Below, piece by piece: positions 48,372 through 57,610 of a DNA stretch of 64,000 nucleotides. A program made the translations under genes and the position numbers. The stretch lies in contig NZ_CP115607.1 of NCBI RefSeq assembly GCF_027797205.1, positions 434,001 through 498,000 on the forward strand. Reading direction: 5' to 3'. How positions within the stretch are numbered: the first letter of the stretch is position 1; each line of letters begins with the position of its first letter. The DNA comes from Campylobacter sp. VBCF_01 NA2. GTDB taxonomy: Bacteria > Campylobacterota > Campylobacteria > Campylobacterales > Campylobacteraceae. The notes beneath the pieces are model-generated. The model saw only the letters and a program-made list of their open reading frames with translations. It was not told where the DNA came from and did not search any database.

Positions 48372-49679
48372 TTAAAATTCTCCACGCAACTGATATGTGA
48401 TATCACCTGCGCCAAAGCCGATTACTAGGCCGTCATTGATGATATGGCGCACGCCAAAAATATCGCTGAATTCGATCTTTTCGCCGTTTCTAAATACTCT
48501 CTCGGCAAAAAGCGGATTAAGGCCTTTAAACTCCTCTTTTAAATCCACGCCGTTTGGGTTCTCGCCGGCTGCATACACAGGCAAAATCACCAAATCCACA
48601 CCCTCACCAAAGCACTCTTTAAACCCGGCTAAATTTGCCTTTAACCTGCTGTATCTGTGTGGCTGGAAAATCGCCGTAATCTTGCTAATGCCTAGTAAGG
48701 CGGCGTATTCTTTCGCGCTTTTTAGCGTAGCAGCGATCTCTGTGGGGTGATGACCATAGTCGTCGATTAGGACGAAATTTGGATTGGCGCAAAGTATGTC
48801 AAAACGCTTTTTAATGCCTTTGTAGTTTAATAAATTTTGGCGTATGTTTTCTAGCCCCGTCTCGCACGCAGCGGCTAAAATCGCAAGCGATGCGTCGATT
48901 GCGATATGCTCGCCAATCCCAAAAACCTCAAATCTGCCAAGCTCTTTGAGATTGAAGCTAAGATAGGGTTGATGATCACGCAAAACCATTTTTAGATCCG
49001 TGATATCTCGCGAAGGGTAGAGTTTGATCGCGCTTAAATTTAACGAGCCTAAAAATTCGTCCTCGGCGTTGATAACGCGAATTTTAGCCCTTTCCAAAAA
49101 TCCGCGATATGCGGCGTGAAATTTGTCTAAATCATTATCATAATGATCCATGTGTTCTGGCTCAGCGTTGGTTACTACTGCGACATAAGGGTTGGAGTTA
49201 AGAAAGCTAGAATCGCTCTCGTCGGCTTCGAAAATGATATTTTCGCTGTTTTCGTATTTCATATTTGAGCCAAACTGCTTGCTAATCGCGCCGATGATAA
49301 CCGAGCCATTTATCAGCGATGAGGCAATCGCGCTCGTGGTGCTTTTGCCATGCGCCCCAGCCACGGCAAATACATGCTTGTCTTTTAGCACATAAGGCAA
49401 GGCTTCTTTGCGCGATAGGCATTTGATACCGCGCCTTTTGGCTTCGACTAGCTCGACATTATCCTCTTTGATAGCGGCTGAATACACCACGACCTCTTGA
49501 TCTTTTATCGCCTCTGCGCTGTGCGGGGTGTTGATATCCATACCGCTTTCGCGTAGTTTTATCGTAGTGGGGCTTTCTGAAATATCAGAGCCTGAAATCG
49601 TGTAGTTTCGCTCCTGCAAAAATCTAGCCAGCGCGCTGATTCCGATACCGCCAATGCCTATGAAATGAACCTTTTTCAC
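48372..49679 (-). CDS. murC: UDP-N-acetylmuramate--L-alanine ligase
   Basis: A 435-residue Mur ligase that adds L-Ala to UDP-MurNAc in peptidoglycan synthesis. Seen: the nucleotide loop HFIGIGGIGISALA, ATP loop AVAGAHGKSTTSA, EADESDSSFL and DDYGHHPTEIAATL. Length is slightly short of 460 but complete. AAAAGGAAAA precedes the ATG; recR is upstream. Confidence 0.96.
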   Translation of the reverse strand: MKKVHFIGIGGIGISALARFLQERNYTISGSDISESPTTIKLRESGMDINTPHSAEAIKDQEVVVYSAAIKEDNVELVEAKRRGIKCLSRKEALPYVLKDKHVFAVAGAHGKSTTSAIASSLINGSVIIGAISKQFGSNMKYENSENIIFEADESDSSFLNSNPYVAVVTNAEPEHMDHYDNDLDKFHAAYRGFLERAKIRVINAEDEFLGSLNLSAIKLYPSRDITDLKMVLRDHQPYLSFNLKELGRFEVFGIGEHIAIDASLAILAAACETGLENIRQNLLNYKGIKKRFDILCANPNFVLIDDYGHHPTEIAATLKSAKEYAALLGISKITAIFQPHRYSRLKANLAGFKECFGEGVDLVILPVYAAGENPNGVDLKEEFKGLNPLFAERVFRNGEKIEFSDIFGVRHIINDGLVIGFGAGDITYQLRGEF

Positions 49680-49696
49680 TATTTTTCCTTTTAAAT

Positions 49697-50266
49697 TTAT
49701 ATATTCGTGCGCCCGTTGATTGCCTTCATAAGCGAAAGCATATCTATATTATCCAAGCTTACGCCAGTTGGCACGCCTTGGGCAAGCTTGCTAAAACGCA
49801 AATTTAAATCAGAGAGTTTATCCTCGACATAGAGCATAATCCCGTCTGAATTTATACTAGGCGTTAGCGCAAAAATCAGCTCATTTGCGCCATTTTGGAT
49901 TATCATGGCGCGAAGTTTGTCGATGATTTCTTCGCTAGCGTCTTCTAAGACAAAATATTTGCCGTTAAAAATTTTATTACTCTCAAAGATAAAAATATCT
50001 TTTGGGCTCTCTACAATGGCGATTTTCTCGCTCTCTCGCTCCTCATCGGCGCAGTATTCGCAAATCTCGTCCTCACAAATCGCACCGCAAATTTCACATT
50101 TTTTCAGACCCCGCACAGCTTCTTCGATATTGTGAGCTAAATTTAGCCCGAGGGTTGAATTTTGCACGCTGACATAATACGCAAAACGCAAAGCCGACTT
50201 TTTGCCCACGCCCGGGAGCTTTTCAAAGCTAGCAACTAGCTCTTCAAATTTATCATTTGCACTCAT
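49697..50266 (-). CDS. recR: Recombination protein RecR
   Basis: 189 residues: helix-hairpin-helix (EKLPGVGKKSALRFA), a four-cysteine zinc finger (CEICGAICEDEICEYC), and a Toprim domain (IAIVESPKDIFIFE). It works in RecFOR-type gap repair. The start overlaps the end of racS by 4 bases. Confidence 0.96.
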   Translation of the reverse strand: MSANDKFEELVASFEKLPGVGKKSALRFAYYVSVQNSTLGLNLAHNIEEAVRGLKKCEICGAICEDEICEYCADEERESEKIAIVESPKDIFIFESNKIFNGKYFVLEDASEEIIDKLRAMIIQNGANELIFALTPSINSDGIMLYVEDKLSDLNLRFSKLAQGVPTGVSLDNIDMLSLMKAINGRTNI

Positions 50267-51507
50267 TTTTTACTGCCTGGATTGTTGAAAATTATAGAAA
50301 AATAATGTGTATTATCTGAATAATTATAAGTAAAGCTAAATTTGTGAAGTTCGCAAATTTTATCTATGATATACAGCCCAAGCCCCATGCCAGTGGCCTT
50401 TTCGTTTTTGTTACGAATAAAGGCTTGTTTGTAGTGCTCGAAGGATTTTTCAAGCGCGGCTCCGTGGTTGGCTACGCTGATTTTGTTTTCGTCGCAAATC
50501 ACGCTGACATGGTGATCGCTGGAATATTTTAGGCCATTGTCGATTAAATTTTTAATCGCCAAGGCAAAAAGCCCAAAATCGACATTGATAATGGCGTCAT
50601 CTTCGATATTTTCGGCAACTAAGCTATCCCATTTATCTAGCATTGACATATCGCGAACCTGCTCTAAAATCAGGCTAAAATGGTATTTTTGGTAATTTAG
50701 CGTGTAGCTTTTCGATAGAAGTTGCTCGATTTTTGCAAATTCATTAATCAAAATTTCAAGCCTTTCAAAAACAGCCACAAGGCGCGTCTTTTGCGTCTCG
50801 TCATCGAGCATTTCGGTGATTAGTCTGCCTTTGCCAATCGGGGTTTTTAGCTCGTGCATTATAGTGCGTAAAAACAGCTGTCGAGAGCGGATAAGCTCTT
50901 GAATTTTAATAATCGCGTTGTTAAATTCATGCGCTACTTGGCCGATTTCGTCTTCACGGCGAATTTGTTTTAAATCTATTTCTAAATTTCCAAGTGAGAA
51001 TTGTTTTATGTTTTTGCTAAGCTTTTTTAGTGGCGCGAAACTGCGTAAAATCGAGAGATACAGCGAAAACAAAACCACAATAGTAATCAAAAATCCCACC
51101 CAGAGCGGATCGTTTAAATTTTTGGTGCCAATGCTCTCAAAAACCACGACCATTGAGTTGTTTTTGATATTTAAAAACAGAGTGTTGTTATACTCGATCG
51201 AGCTAATCTCGCCTATGGCAGTTTCTTGCGCGAAGTATTTTTTGCCTGAAATTAGGACATTTTGGACTAAATTTTTATCCTTGACAAGCTCCAAGCCAAA
51301 ATTTGAAAAATAGCTTTCGATATCTTGTGGCGGGTTGTTTCGTTTGTAGGATTCTAGCAGGTAATTTACGGCGTTGATTTGGTTTGCTTGCATGCTACCT
51401 AGGGCTTTGTTCATTTGAATTCGCCCAAATGTGATAAACAGCACGCAAACCAAAATTATCGCAGTTACGAAAAATATCGTAATTTTCGTGATTAAAGAGT
51501 GCTTCAT
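50263..51507 (-). CDS. racS: Sensor histidine kinase RacS
   Basis: 414 residues. Two membrane helices (about 7-28 and 137-157) flank a periplasmic sensor region, then HAMP. The phospho-acceptor H-box is IMHELKTPIGKG (near residue 218), the N-box AIKNLIDNGLKYS and the G-box ATGMGLGLYIIDKI. The gene order recR-racS-racR-dnaJ equals Cj1263c-Cj1260c of C. jejuni, so I name it RacS, linked there to growth temperature and colonisation. It overlaps racR by 4 bases. Confidence 0.88.
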   Translation of the reverse strand: MKHSLITKITIFFVTAIILVCVLFITFGRIQMNKALGSMQANQINAVNYLLESYKRNNPPQDIESYFSNFGLELVKDKNLVQNVLISGKKYFAQETAIGEISSIEYNNTLFLNIKNNSMVVVFESIGTKNLNDPLWVGFLITIVVLFSLYLSILRSFAPLKKLSKNIKQFSLGNLEIDLKQIRREDEIGQVAHEFNNAIIKIQELIRSRQLFLRTIMHELKTPIGKGRLITEMLDDETQKTRLVAVFERLEILINEFAKIEQLLSKSYTLNYQKYHFSLILEQVRDMSMLDKWDSLVAENIEDDAIINVDFGLFALAIKNLIDNGLKYSSDHHVSVICDENKISVANHGAALEKSFEHYKQAFIRNKNEKATGMGLGLYIIDKICELHKFSFTYNYSDNTHYFSIIFNNPGSKK

Positions 51508-52175
51508 CCGATGAGCTTATATCCGATTCCGCGAACTGAAAAAATATGTTTTGGTGATTTTGAGTTGTCTCCGATTTTGGTGCGAAGGCGACCGATGATG
51601 ACATCAAGGCTCTTTGAGTCTTTGTCTTTTAGGCTCTTGCAGTGATATACTAGCTGCTCGCGAGAAACTGAAAAGCTGTGTTGTTTGATGAGATATTCTA
51701 AAATTTCATATTCAGCCGGAGTTAGCACGAGTGCCTCTTCGCCAAAGTAAATTTCATGGCGTTTTTCATCTATGCGAAATACGCTATCAGCGACGGTTTC
51801 TTCTTTTTCGATTGTTTTTTTATAGCGGCGAATTAGGCTCATAATGCGCGCGTGCATTTCCTTTGGATCGTAAGGTTTAGGCAGATAATCATCTGCTCCG
51901 ATTTGCAGGCCCACGACCTTGTCGCTGACATCTGATCTGGCCGAGCTAATGATGATTGGAATATCGTATTTTTCGCGGATTTCTTTGCATACTTCCAGTC
52001 CGTCCATGCCAGGAAGAGTTAAATCCAAAATTAGCAAATCATAGTTTTTGATTCCGGCACTTAGTCCGATATATGGGTCTTCGAAATTTGTAACATTGAT
52101 ATTAAATTTAGCCAAATATTCACTTAGCAAAGTAGCAAATTCGCTATCGTCTTCGATCATAAGCACATTTACCAT
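51504..52175 (-). CDS. racR: OmpR-family response regulator RacR
   Basis: 223 residues. The receiver has phospho-site D51 (LLILDLTLPGMDG), an acidic pair E8-D9-D10, and KPYDPKEM. The C-terminal winged helix includes EALVLTPAEYEILEYL and SLDVIIGRLRTKIG. It is the partner of the overlapping racS. The naming rests on conserved gene order with C. jejuni. It is divergent from dnaJ. Confidence 0.88.
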   Translation of the reverse strand: MVNVLMIEDDSEFATLLSEYLAKFNINVTNFEDPYIGLSAGIKNYDLLILDLTLPGMDGLEVCKEIREKYDIPIIISSARSDVSDKVVGLQIGADDYLPKPYDPKEMHARIMSLIRRYKKTIEKEETVADSVFRIDEKRHEIYFGEEALVLTPAEYEILEYLIKQHSFSVSREQLVYHCKSLKDKDSKSLDVIIGRLRTKIGDNSKSPKHIFSVRGIGYKLIG

Positions 52176-52290
52176 GACGCGTCCTTTATAAAAATTTTGA
52201 AATTTTGCATTATATTGTAAAATAGTTAAATCTTAACTTGCATTTTAGCAAATTTAGATAAAATTGAGCCTTTTTAGTTTAGGAGAGATA

Positions 52291-53385
52291 ATGGAAGAAG
52301 ATTATTATGATATTTTAGGCGTGGCGCGCGACGCGGACGCTGAAACGATAAAAAAGGCATTTCGCAAACTAGCCTTACAGCACCACCCAGACCGCAACCA
52401 AGGCAACAAAGAGAGCGAAGAGCAGTTTAAAAAAATAAACGAAGCTTACCAAGTCCTAGGCGATGAAGAAAAACGCAAAATGTATGATAGATACGGCAAA
52501 GAGGGCTTATCTGGCGGATTTGGCGGTGGCGGTAGCGCAGGAGATGCCTTTGGGTTTGGTTCGATGTTTAGCGACTTTTTCGAGCAAGCCTTTGGCGGAG
52601 GCGGTAGCAGAGCCAAACGAAGCGTCGATCCGTATGGCATAGATACAGAATTAGCCGTTACTTTGGAATTTAAAGAAGCTCTACGCGGCGTGCATAAAGA
52701 TGTAAAATACAAAATCAAAAAACCATGCCCTACTTGCGACGCAACCGGCTCAAAAGACAAGAAAAAACACACCTGCCAAACTTGTGGTGGTTCTGGGCGA
52801 ATCATGGCAAGGCGCGGATATATGAGCTTTATTCAGACTTGTAGCGCGTGCGGTGGAAGTGGCGAGAGCATAAAAGAAAAATGCAAAGATTGCGGTGGCA
52901 AGGCATATATCGAGGAGGAAATCAGCGTCAAATTTGACATACCAGCTGGCATTGATGATGGGCAAAGAATCCGCCTAGGGGGCAAAGGAAATGTCTCTAA
53001 AACAGGCGAGGTCGGCGATGTGTATGTGCTAGTAAGGGTGCGCGCAGATAGCCATTTCGAGCGCGATGGCGATGATTTGTATATCGAAGTGCCTGTGTTT
53101 TTCACCCAAGCGATTTTGGGCGAGAGTATCGAAGTACCGACGCTTGATGGCAAAACCGAGTTAAAATTAAAAGTCGGAAGCAAGGATAAGGATAGATTTG
53201 TAATCCATGGCGAGGGTGCGCCAAATATCAGAACGAAGCAAAAAGGCGATTTGATTGTGCAAATCAGCGTCCAAACTCCAAAGAAACTAAACGACAAACA
53301 AACCGAGCTTTTGCGCGAATTGCAAGCTAGCTTTGGCGAAAATGACGAGGGAATTTTAAGCAAAATCAAAAATTTCTTTAAATAA
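52291..53385 (+). CDS. dnaJ: Chaperone DnaJ
   Basis: 364 residues from the ATG at 52291 (TAGGAGAGATA upstream); a GTG-type extension upstream is unlikely. The J domain has HHPDRN near residue 32. A Gly/Phe-rich stretch follows ([16 protein letters not shown]). Four zinc motifs are [24 protein letters not shown] and CKDCGGKA; the first and last depart slightly from CxxCxGxG. It is the co-chaperone of DnaK. Confidence 0.96.
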   Translation: MEEDYYDILGVARDADAETIKKAFRKLALQHHPDRNQGNKESEEQFKKINEAYQVLGDEEKRKMYDRYGKEGLSGGFGGGGSAGDAFGFGSMFSDFFEQAFGGGGSRAKRSVDPYGIDTELAVTLEFKEALRGVHKDVKYKIKKPCPTCDATGSKDKKKHTCQTCGGSGRIMARRGYMSFIQTCSACGGSGESIKEKCKDCGGKAYIEEEISVKFDIPAGIDDGQRIRLGGKGNVSKTGEVGDVYVLVRVRADSHFERDGDDLYIEVPVFFTQAILGESIEVPTLDGKTELKLKVGSKDKDRFVIHGEGAPNIRTKQKGDLIVQISVQTPKKLNDKQTELLRELQASFGENDEGILSKIKNFFK

Positions 53386-53404
53386 TGAAATTTATGGAGA
53401 ATTT

Positions 53405-53632
53405 ATGCAAAGGCTAAATGAGGTAAAAATCGGCGCAAGTGTCAAGGTGGTCAAAATCCACGGAGACGGCGCACTTAGGCGCCGTATTATGGATATGGGG
53501 ATTACAAAAGGCATTGAAATAAAGCTAAAAAAAGCCGCCCCCTTAGGCGATCCTTTGGAGCTAGGCGTGAGAGGATACGAGCTCTCGCTACGCAAGGCTG
53601 ACGCGTCATTGATAGAGGTCGAAAATTTATAA
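53405..53632 (+). CDS. feoA: Ferrous iron transport protein A
   Basis: A 75-residue SH3-like protein (VKIGASVKVVKIHGDGALRRR, split, then MDMGITKGIEI and GYELSLRKADASLI) that supports FeoB. It has its own ribosome site, TGGAGAATTT, and lies 24 bases before feoB. Confidence 0.94.
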   Translation: MQRLNEVKIGASVKVVKIHGDGALRRRIMDMGITKGIEIKLKKAAPLGDPLELGVRGYELSLRKADASLIEVENL

Positions 53633-53656
53633 AATTTGCAAATTTAAAGAGTAAAA

Positions 53657-56035
53657 ATGATAAAAATCGCACTTGTAGGAAATCCAAATTGTGGCAAAAC
53701 GACATTTTTTAACGCCCTAACTGGCGCAAATGCCTTTGTCGGCAACTGGCCGGGCGTAACGGTCGAGAAAAAAGAGGGCTGTTTAATCGGTAAAGAAAAT
53801 ATCATAATCACCGATTTGCCGGGCATTTACTCGCTCTCGCCATACACGCCAGAAGAGATTGTGGCGCGCAACTACCTTTTGCACGAAAATCCAGATGTGA
53901 TTTTAAATATCATCGACGGCACGAATTTAGAGCGAAATTTATACCTTAGCACGCAACTTTTGGAGCTTGAAATTCCAATGGTAATCGCTGTGAATATGAC
54001 CGATATTTTGCGCAAAAGAGGCGATAAAATCGATTTAAAACTTCTTAGCAAAACCCTTGGCGCGCCGTGTGTGGAGATTTCTGCGCTTAAAAATATCGGC
54101 ACGAATTTATGCGTGGAGCTAGCAATCGAGGCTAGCAAAAACCCTGCCCCGCACCCAAAACACGATTTTTGTGGCGCAGCCGAACACGCGCTAGCACATA
54201 TCGAAGACGCTGTTTTAAAGGGCGAAAAGGGCGATAGGTGGTATGCGGTTAAAATTTTCGAGCGCGATGAGAGCGTGCTAAAAGAGCTAAAAATCGAAAA
54301 AGCCAAATTTGGCCTAATCGAGGAAAAAATCAAATCCTGTGAAACCGAGCTCGATGACGATAGCGTGGGGATTATCGCAAATGAACGATACAACTATATC
54401 GCGCGCGTAAAAGAGGCGTGTTTTGCCAAAAACACCGATTTCGTAGCAAATGCTAGCGAAAATATCGACAAGGTTTTGACGCATAGAATTTTCGCTTTGC
54501 CGATTTTTGCGGTGATTATGTTTATCGTGTATTATACTTCGGTTACAGGCGTGGGCGGGCTGATGACGGACACCGTAAATGACGGGATTTTTGGCGACGG
54601 ATTTTTCGTGGGAAGTGGCGAAAAATACGAGCAAGCTCTTGGCACACATTTGCAAAGCAAAATTTGCACGAGCGAATTTGTGGGCGCGCTAGATTTGATA
54701 AATCCTGAATTTAGCGCAGTCTCAGAAAATCTCAAAACCGCTTGCAATGAAAGCGATTTTGGCGCATTTAGCGAAAATTTTGACGCACTAAGCGGTGAAA
54801 TTTCGCAAATTTCAAACGAAAATTTAAAAGAGCAAATTTCACTAGCTAGTGCGAATTTAGAGGCCCAAATTTTACCAAATCCTAGCGAGTATGGGCTGTA
54901 TTTGCGTGGGCTTCCTGTGGTAATGGACGAGTTTTTGGAGCGCATAAACTGCGCACAGTGGCTAAAAAGCCTCATTATAGACGGCGTTATTAGTGGCGTT
55001 GGAGCAGTGCTTGGCTTCGTGCCACAAATGGCGGTGCTTTTTATCTTTTTAGCGTTTTTGGAGGCGTGCGGATATATGACGCGCGTGGCTTTTGTGCTGG
55101 ATCGCGCATTTCGCAAATTTGGGCTTAGTGGCAAGTCCTTTATCCCTATGCTAATCGGCACGGGCTGTGGCGTGCCCGGCGTGCTAGCCACGCGCACAAT
55201 CGAGAGCGAAAAAGACCGCAAAATGGGCATTATGACGACGACATTTATGCCGTGTTCGGCGAAAATGCCGATGATTGCGCTCATTTCCGCTGCGCTTTTT
55301 GGCGGAGTGTGGTGGGTGGCACCTAGTGCGTATTTTCTAGGGATTTGCGCGATTGTGATTTCAGGGCTAATACTGAAAAAAACGCCGATGTTTGCGGGCA
55401 AACCTGCACCTTTTGTCTTGGAGCTGCCGCCATATCACATGCCAACCCTCAAAAATATTTACCGAAGCGTCAAAGAGCGCGTTAGCTCGTTTATCAAAAA
55501 CGCTGGAACGATAATTTTCATCTCATCGGTGCTGATTTGGTGCGGATCGAGATTTGGCTTTGCCGAGGGGGGCTTTGTCTTTGATATAGAGCTTGATTTA
55601 AATGATAGCTTTATCGGCAAAATCGGCGCGTTTGTGGCGCCACTATTTGCGCCACTTGGCTTTGGCGACGCGAAGTCTGCAATCGCTACGCTTATGGGCT
55701 TAGTAGCCAAAGAAGAGGTCGTGGCGGTCTTTGGGATACTCGATTTTTCGGGGCTTGACACGCTTAGCGGATATGCGTTTTTGGCTTTTAACCTGCTTTG
55801 TGCGCCTTGCATAGCGGCAATGGCGACAATCGCAAAAGAGATGAGAAGTGTGCGCTGGACGGCGTTTGCGCTTGTGTATCAGACGCTGTTTTCTTACGCG
55901 GTCGCGCTTATGATTTATCAATTTGGCAGATTTTTTAGTGGTGCGCAAGGCGTGGGAGTAGGGCTTTTCGTGGCGTGCGCGTGCGCTGCGCTGATGATTT
56001 TAATGCTAGCAAAACCTTATAAAGAGAAAATTTGA
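53657..56035 (+). CDS. feoB: Ferrous iron transporter FeoB
   Basis: 792 residues. The N-terminal G domain has GNPNCGKTTFFN, GNWPGVTVEKKEG, DLPGIYSLS and NMTD. Gate motifs TGCGVPGVLATRTIE and TFMPCSAKMPM are intact, with about eight to ten membrane helices. Between the first helix (IVYYTSVTGVGGLM) and WLKSLIIDGVISGVG there is an unusually long external loop, about 140 residues, acidic and helical with two cysteines (KICTSE and TACNES). Iron (Fur) control is likely but I could not assign a Fur box. Confidence 0.95.
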   Translation: MIKIALVGNPNCGKTTFFNALTGANAFVGNWPGVTVEKKEGCLIGKENIIITDLPGIYSLSPYTPEEIVARNYLLHENPDVILNIIDGTNLERNLYLSTQLLELEIPMVIAVNMTDILRKRGDKIDLKLLSKTLGAPCVEISALKNIGTNLCVELAIEASKNPAPHPKHDFCGAAEHALAHIEDAVLKGEKGDRWYAVKIFERDESVLKELKIEKAKFGLIEEKIKSCETELDDDSVGIIANERYNYIARVKEACFAKNTDFVANASENIDKVLTHRIFALPIFAVIMFIVYYTSVTGVGGLMTDTVNDGIFGDGFFVGSGEKYEQALGTHLQSKICTSEFVGALDLINPEFSAVSENLKTACNESDFGAFSENFDALSGEISQISNENLKEQISLASANLEAQILPNPSEYGLYLRGLPVVMDEFLERINCAQWLKSLIIDGVISGVGAVLGFVPQMAVLFIFLAFLEACGYMTRVAFVLDRAFRKFGLSGKSFIPMLIGTGCGVPGVLATRTIESEKDRKMGIMTTTFMPCSAKMPMIALISAALFGGVWWVAPSAYFLGICAIVISGLILKKTPMFAGKPAPFVLELPPYHMPTLKNIYRSVKERVSSFIKNAGTIIFISSVLIWCGSRFGFAEGGFVFDIELDLNDSFIGKIGAFVAPLFAPLGFGDAKSAIATLMGLVAKEEVVAVFGILDFSGLDTLSGYAFLAFNLLCAPCIAAMATIAKEMRSVRWTAFALVYQTLFSYAVALMIYQFGRFFSGAQGVGVGLFVACACAALMILMLAKPYKEKI

Positions 56036-56036
56036 T

Positions 56037-56198
56037 ATGGAAATTTTAATCAACAATATCGGAACAATCGCGGTTTTAGTGGTGCTTGGCGGGCTTTTGT
56101 TTTTGGCGGCAAGAAGCTTTGCGAAAAACAAAAATTCCTGCAACAAATGCGAGGGCTGCGGCTGTAACAATCCGCAAGAGTGCAAAAAAGACGAGTGA
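56037..56198 (+). CDS. Small FeoB-associated cysteine-rich membrane protein
   Basis: 53 residues, starting 1 base after the feoB stop. One membrane helix (about residues 8-25) is followed by a short tail CNKCEGCGCNNPQECKKDE with five cysteines. This is the typical FeoB-associated Cys-rich protein found after feoB, proposed to bind iron or iron-sulfur. It belongs to the feoA-feoB operon. Confidence 0.87.
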   Translation: MEILINNIGTIAVLVVLGGLLFLAARSFAKNKNSCNKCEGCGCNNPQECKKDE

Positions 56199-56502
56199 GG
56201 GTGATTTTGCCTTTGCAAGGCGCGCTTGGCGCGAACCTATGAACCCTGCGCCGATTTGCCGTTGCGCGGTAATCAAAGTGCAAATTTTGCTAAATCTGTT
56301 ATTGCCACGAATTTAAAATTCCAAAACGCAAATTTCGTGTCATTGCGAAATTTTAGTAATAAAATTGAAGCGATAAACTCGCTAATTGCTACCATAGAAG
56401 CAAAATCAGAGCTACAAGCTCACATACTAAAATCAAATTTCACGCTTAAAAAACTTAGCCTAATTGCAGAGCAGAGTAAGAAGTGTGAGTGAGGGAGAGA
56501 TG
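56199..56502. other. Gap with degenerate sequence
   Basis: No convincing gene. It holds a TGTCATTGCGAA repeat end (56338-56349). An open frame running from 56226 would translate that repeat and then a helical segment (KIEAINSLIATIEAKSELQ), possibly the remains of a lost coding region. Confidence 0.5.
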
Positions 56503-57342
56503 ATGAATTCTAATAAGAGAGATTATGATAAGGAACCGATAATTATAAACGATTTGTCAGTATTTTCATTATTTTATTTATTTTGGTTTTTGTCCTTATT
56601 TGGTTTATTATTTTTTGTTTATATCGTAATTTTTATAGGTAATTTTACTAATAGAAATATACTTGGTTTATTGATTGCTGTGTATCTTGTATTTGTTTCT
56701 ATAAAAAATTTCATAACAATGAAAAAATACAAACAACAAAACAAAAGTTACTTCACTTTTACAAGTCAATCAATTACAAGCACAAGAGCTTATATAATTG
56801 CGGATTTATTTTCTAAAAATAAATATATAAATGAAAATAAAACAATCCCAAATCCTGCACTGAATTTAGAAAAAGCCTATTTTTGTGTAGTTTGCGAATT
56901 GCAATCAAATTTTGGCAGATTTCATTATTTCACGCCTTATGAGTTATACAAAAAATCTAGCATAGGCGTTCATATCGGTAAAATCGTGCTTTATATTAGA
57001 CATTTAGCTTTGTATTTGCTTTTTGCCTTACCATATAAAATTTACAAGCTAAAAAAGGCAAATGAACCACTTTGGTTACTTAAAAAGAATTTTGTTTTAA
57101 GGTGCAAAAATAGAAATTATCTTTTGGTAAATGTCTATTCAGTTAAAGAATATAACGAGCTTTTAGAATACTTTAAATCAATAAATATTGAAGTAGAGAA
57201 CAAAACCAAATTTATACCACATATTCAAAATGACGGCTGGTTTCAAAATAAAAATGAAATTTGGAGCGATGATTTTGACGATATAGAAATTCCAAAAGAT
57301 ACTTTCAAAAAGAAAGTTAGACGATTTTTTAGTTTAGATTAA
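56503..57342 (+). CDS. Unknown membrane protein, about 279 aa
   Basis: The start is taken at the ATG at 56503 (MNSNKRDYDKE) after GAGGGAGAG; the adjacent ATG at 56500 is equally possible. Two closely spaced membrane helices (about residues 20-50 and 55-75) and a third hydrophobic stretch (LALYLLFALPYKIY near 175) are seen, with a basic cytoplasmic-type C-terminus. I recognise no family. It is very AT-rich with different codon use from feoB, suggesting acquisition. Confidence 0.6.
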   Translation: MNSNKRDYDKEPIIINDLSVFSLFYLFWFLSLFGLLFFVYIVIFIGNFTNRNILGLLIAVYLVFVSIKNFITMKKYKQQNKSYFTFTSQSITSTRAYIIADLFSKNKYINENKTIPNPALNLEKAYFCVVCELQSNFGRFHYFTPYELYKKSSIGVHIGKIVLYIRHLALYLLFALPYKIYKLKKANEPLWLLKKNFVLRCKNRNYLLVNVYSVKEYNELLEYFKSINIEVENKTKFIPHIQNDGWFQNKNEIWSDDFDDIEIPKDTFKKKVRRFFSLD

Positions 57343-57429
57343 AAATTTAGATAGTGTGCCACGCACAATGTCGATTTTTAATAAAAATATAAAATTTAGA
57401 AAATTCAATTTTTAATAAAGGAGTAAGTT

Positions 57430-57506
57430 ATGGTTAGCATAGAAAAAGCCAAACAAATTTTGGGTATTGCAGCAAAGCTACTAGTGAGCTAAACAAGGCA
57501 GAATAG
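57430..57506 (+). pseudogene. Short frameshifted ORF with strong ribosome site
   Basis: AAAGGAG precedes ATG, then MVSIEKAKQILGI in one frame. A one-base shift near 57467 gives SKATSELNKAE and a stop at 57504. Read in the first frame it stops after 20 codons. It is probably a decayed small gene, otherwise unrecognised. Confidence 0.4.
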
Positions 57507-57556
57507 AGATTATAAATTTTGATAAATTTTAAAAATTCTCTAAATTTTGCACGCGT

Positions 57557-57597
57557 AGATTGCTTCGTCAAGGCTTGCGCCTTTCCTCGCAATGACA
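57557..57597. repeat. Single end of the TGTCATTGCGAG repeat
   Basis: AGATTGCTTCGTCAAGGC followed by CTCGCAATGACA. It is one arm only, next to the YgjP-like gene. Confidence 0.7.
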
Positions 57598-57610
57598 ACA
57601 GGGGTGCAAA

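Noticed and set aside
56226-56492. Open frame of 88 codons between the Feo operon and the unknown membrane gene
   Set aside because: The first half is repeat sequence and there is no ribosome site. The second half might be a remnant, but cannot be assigned.
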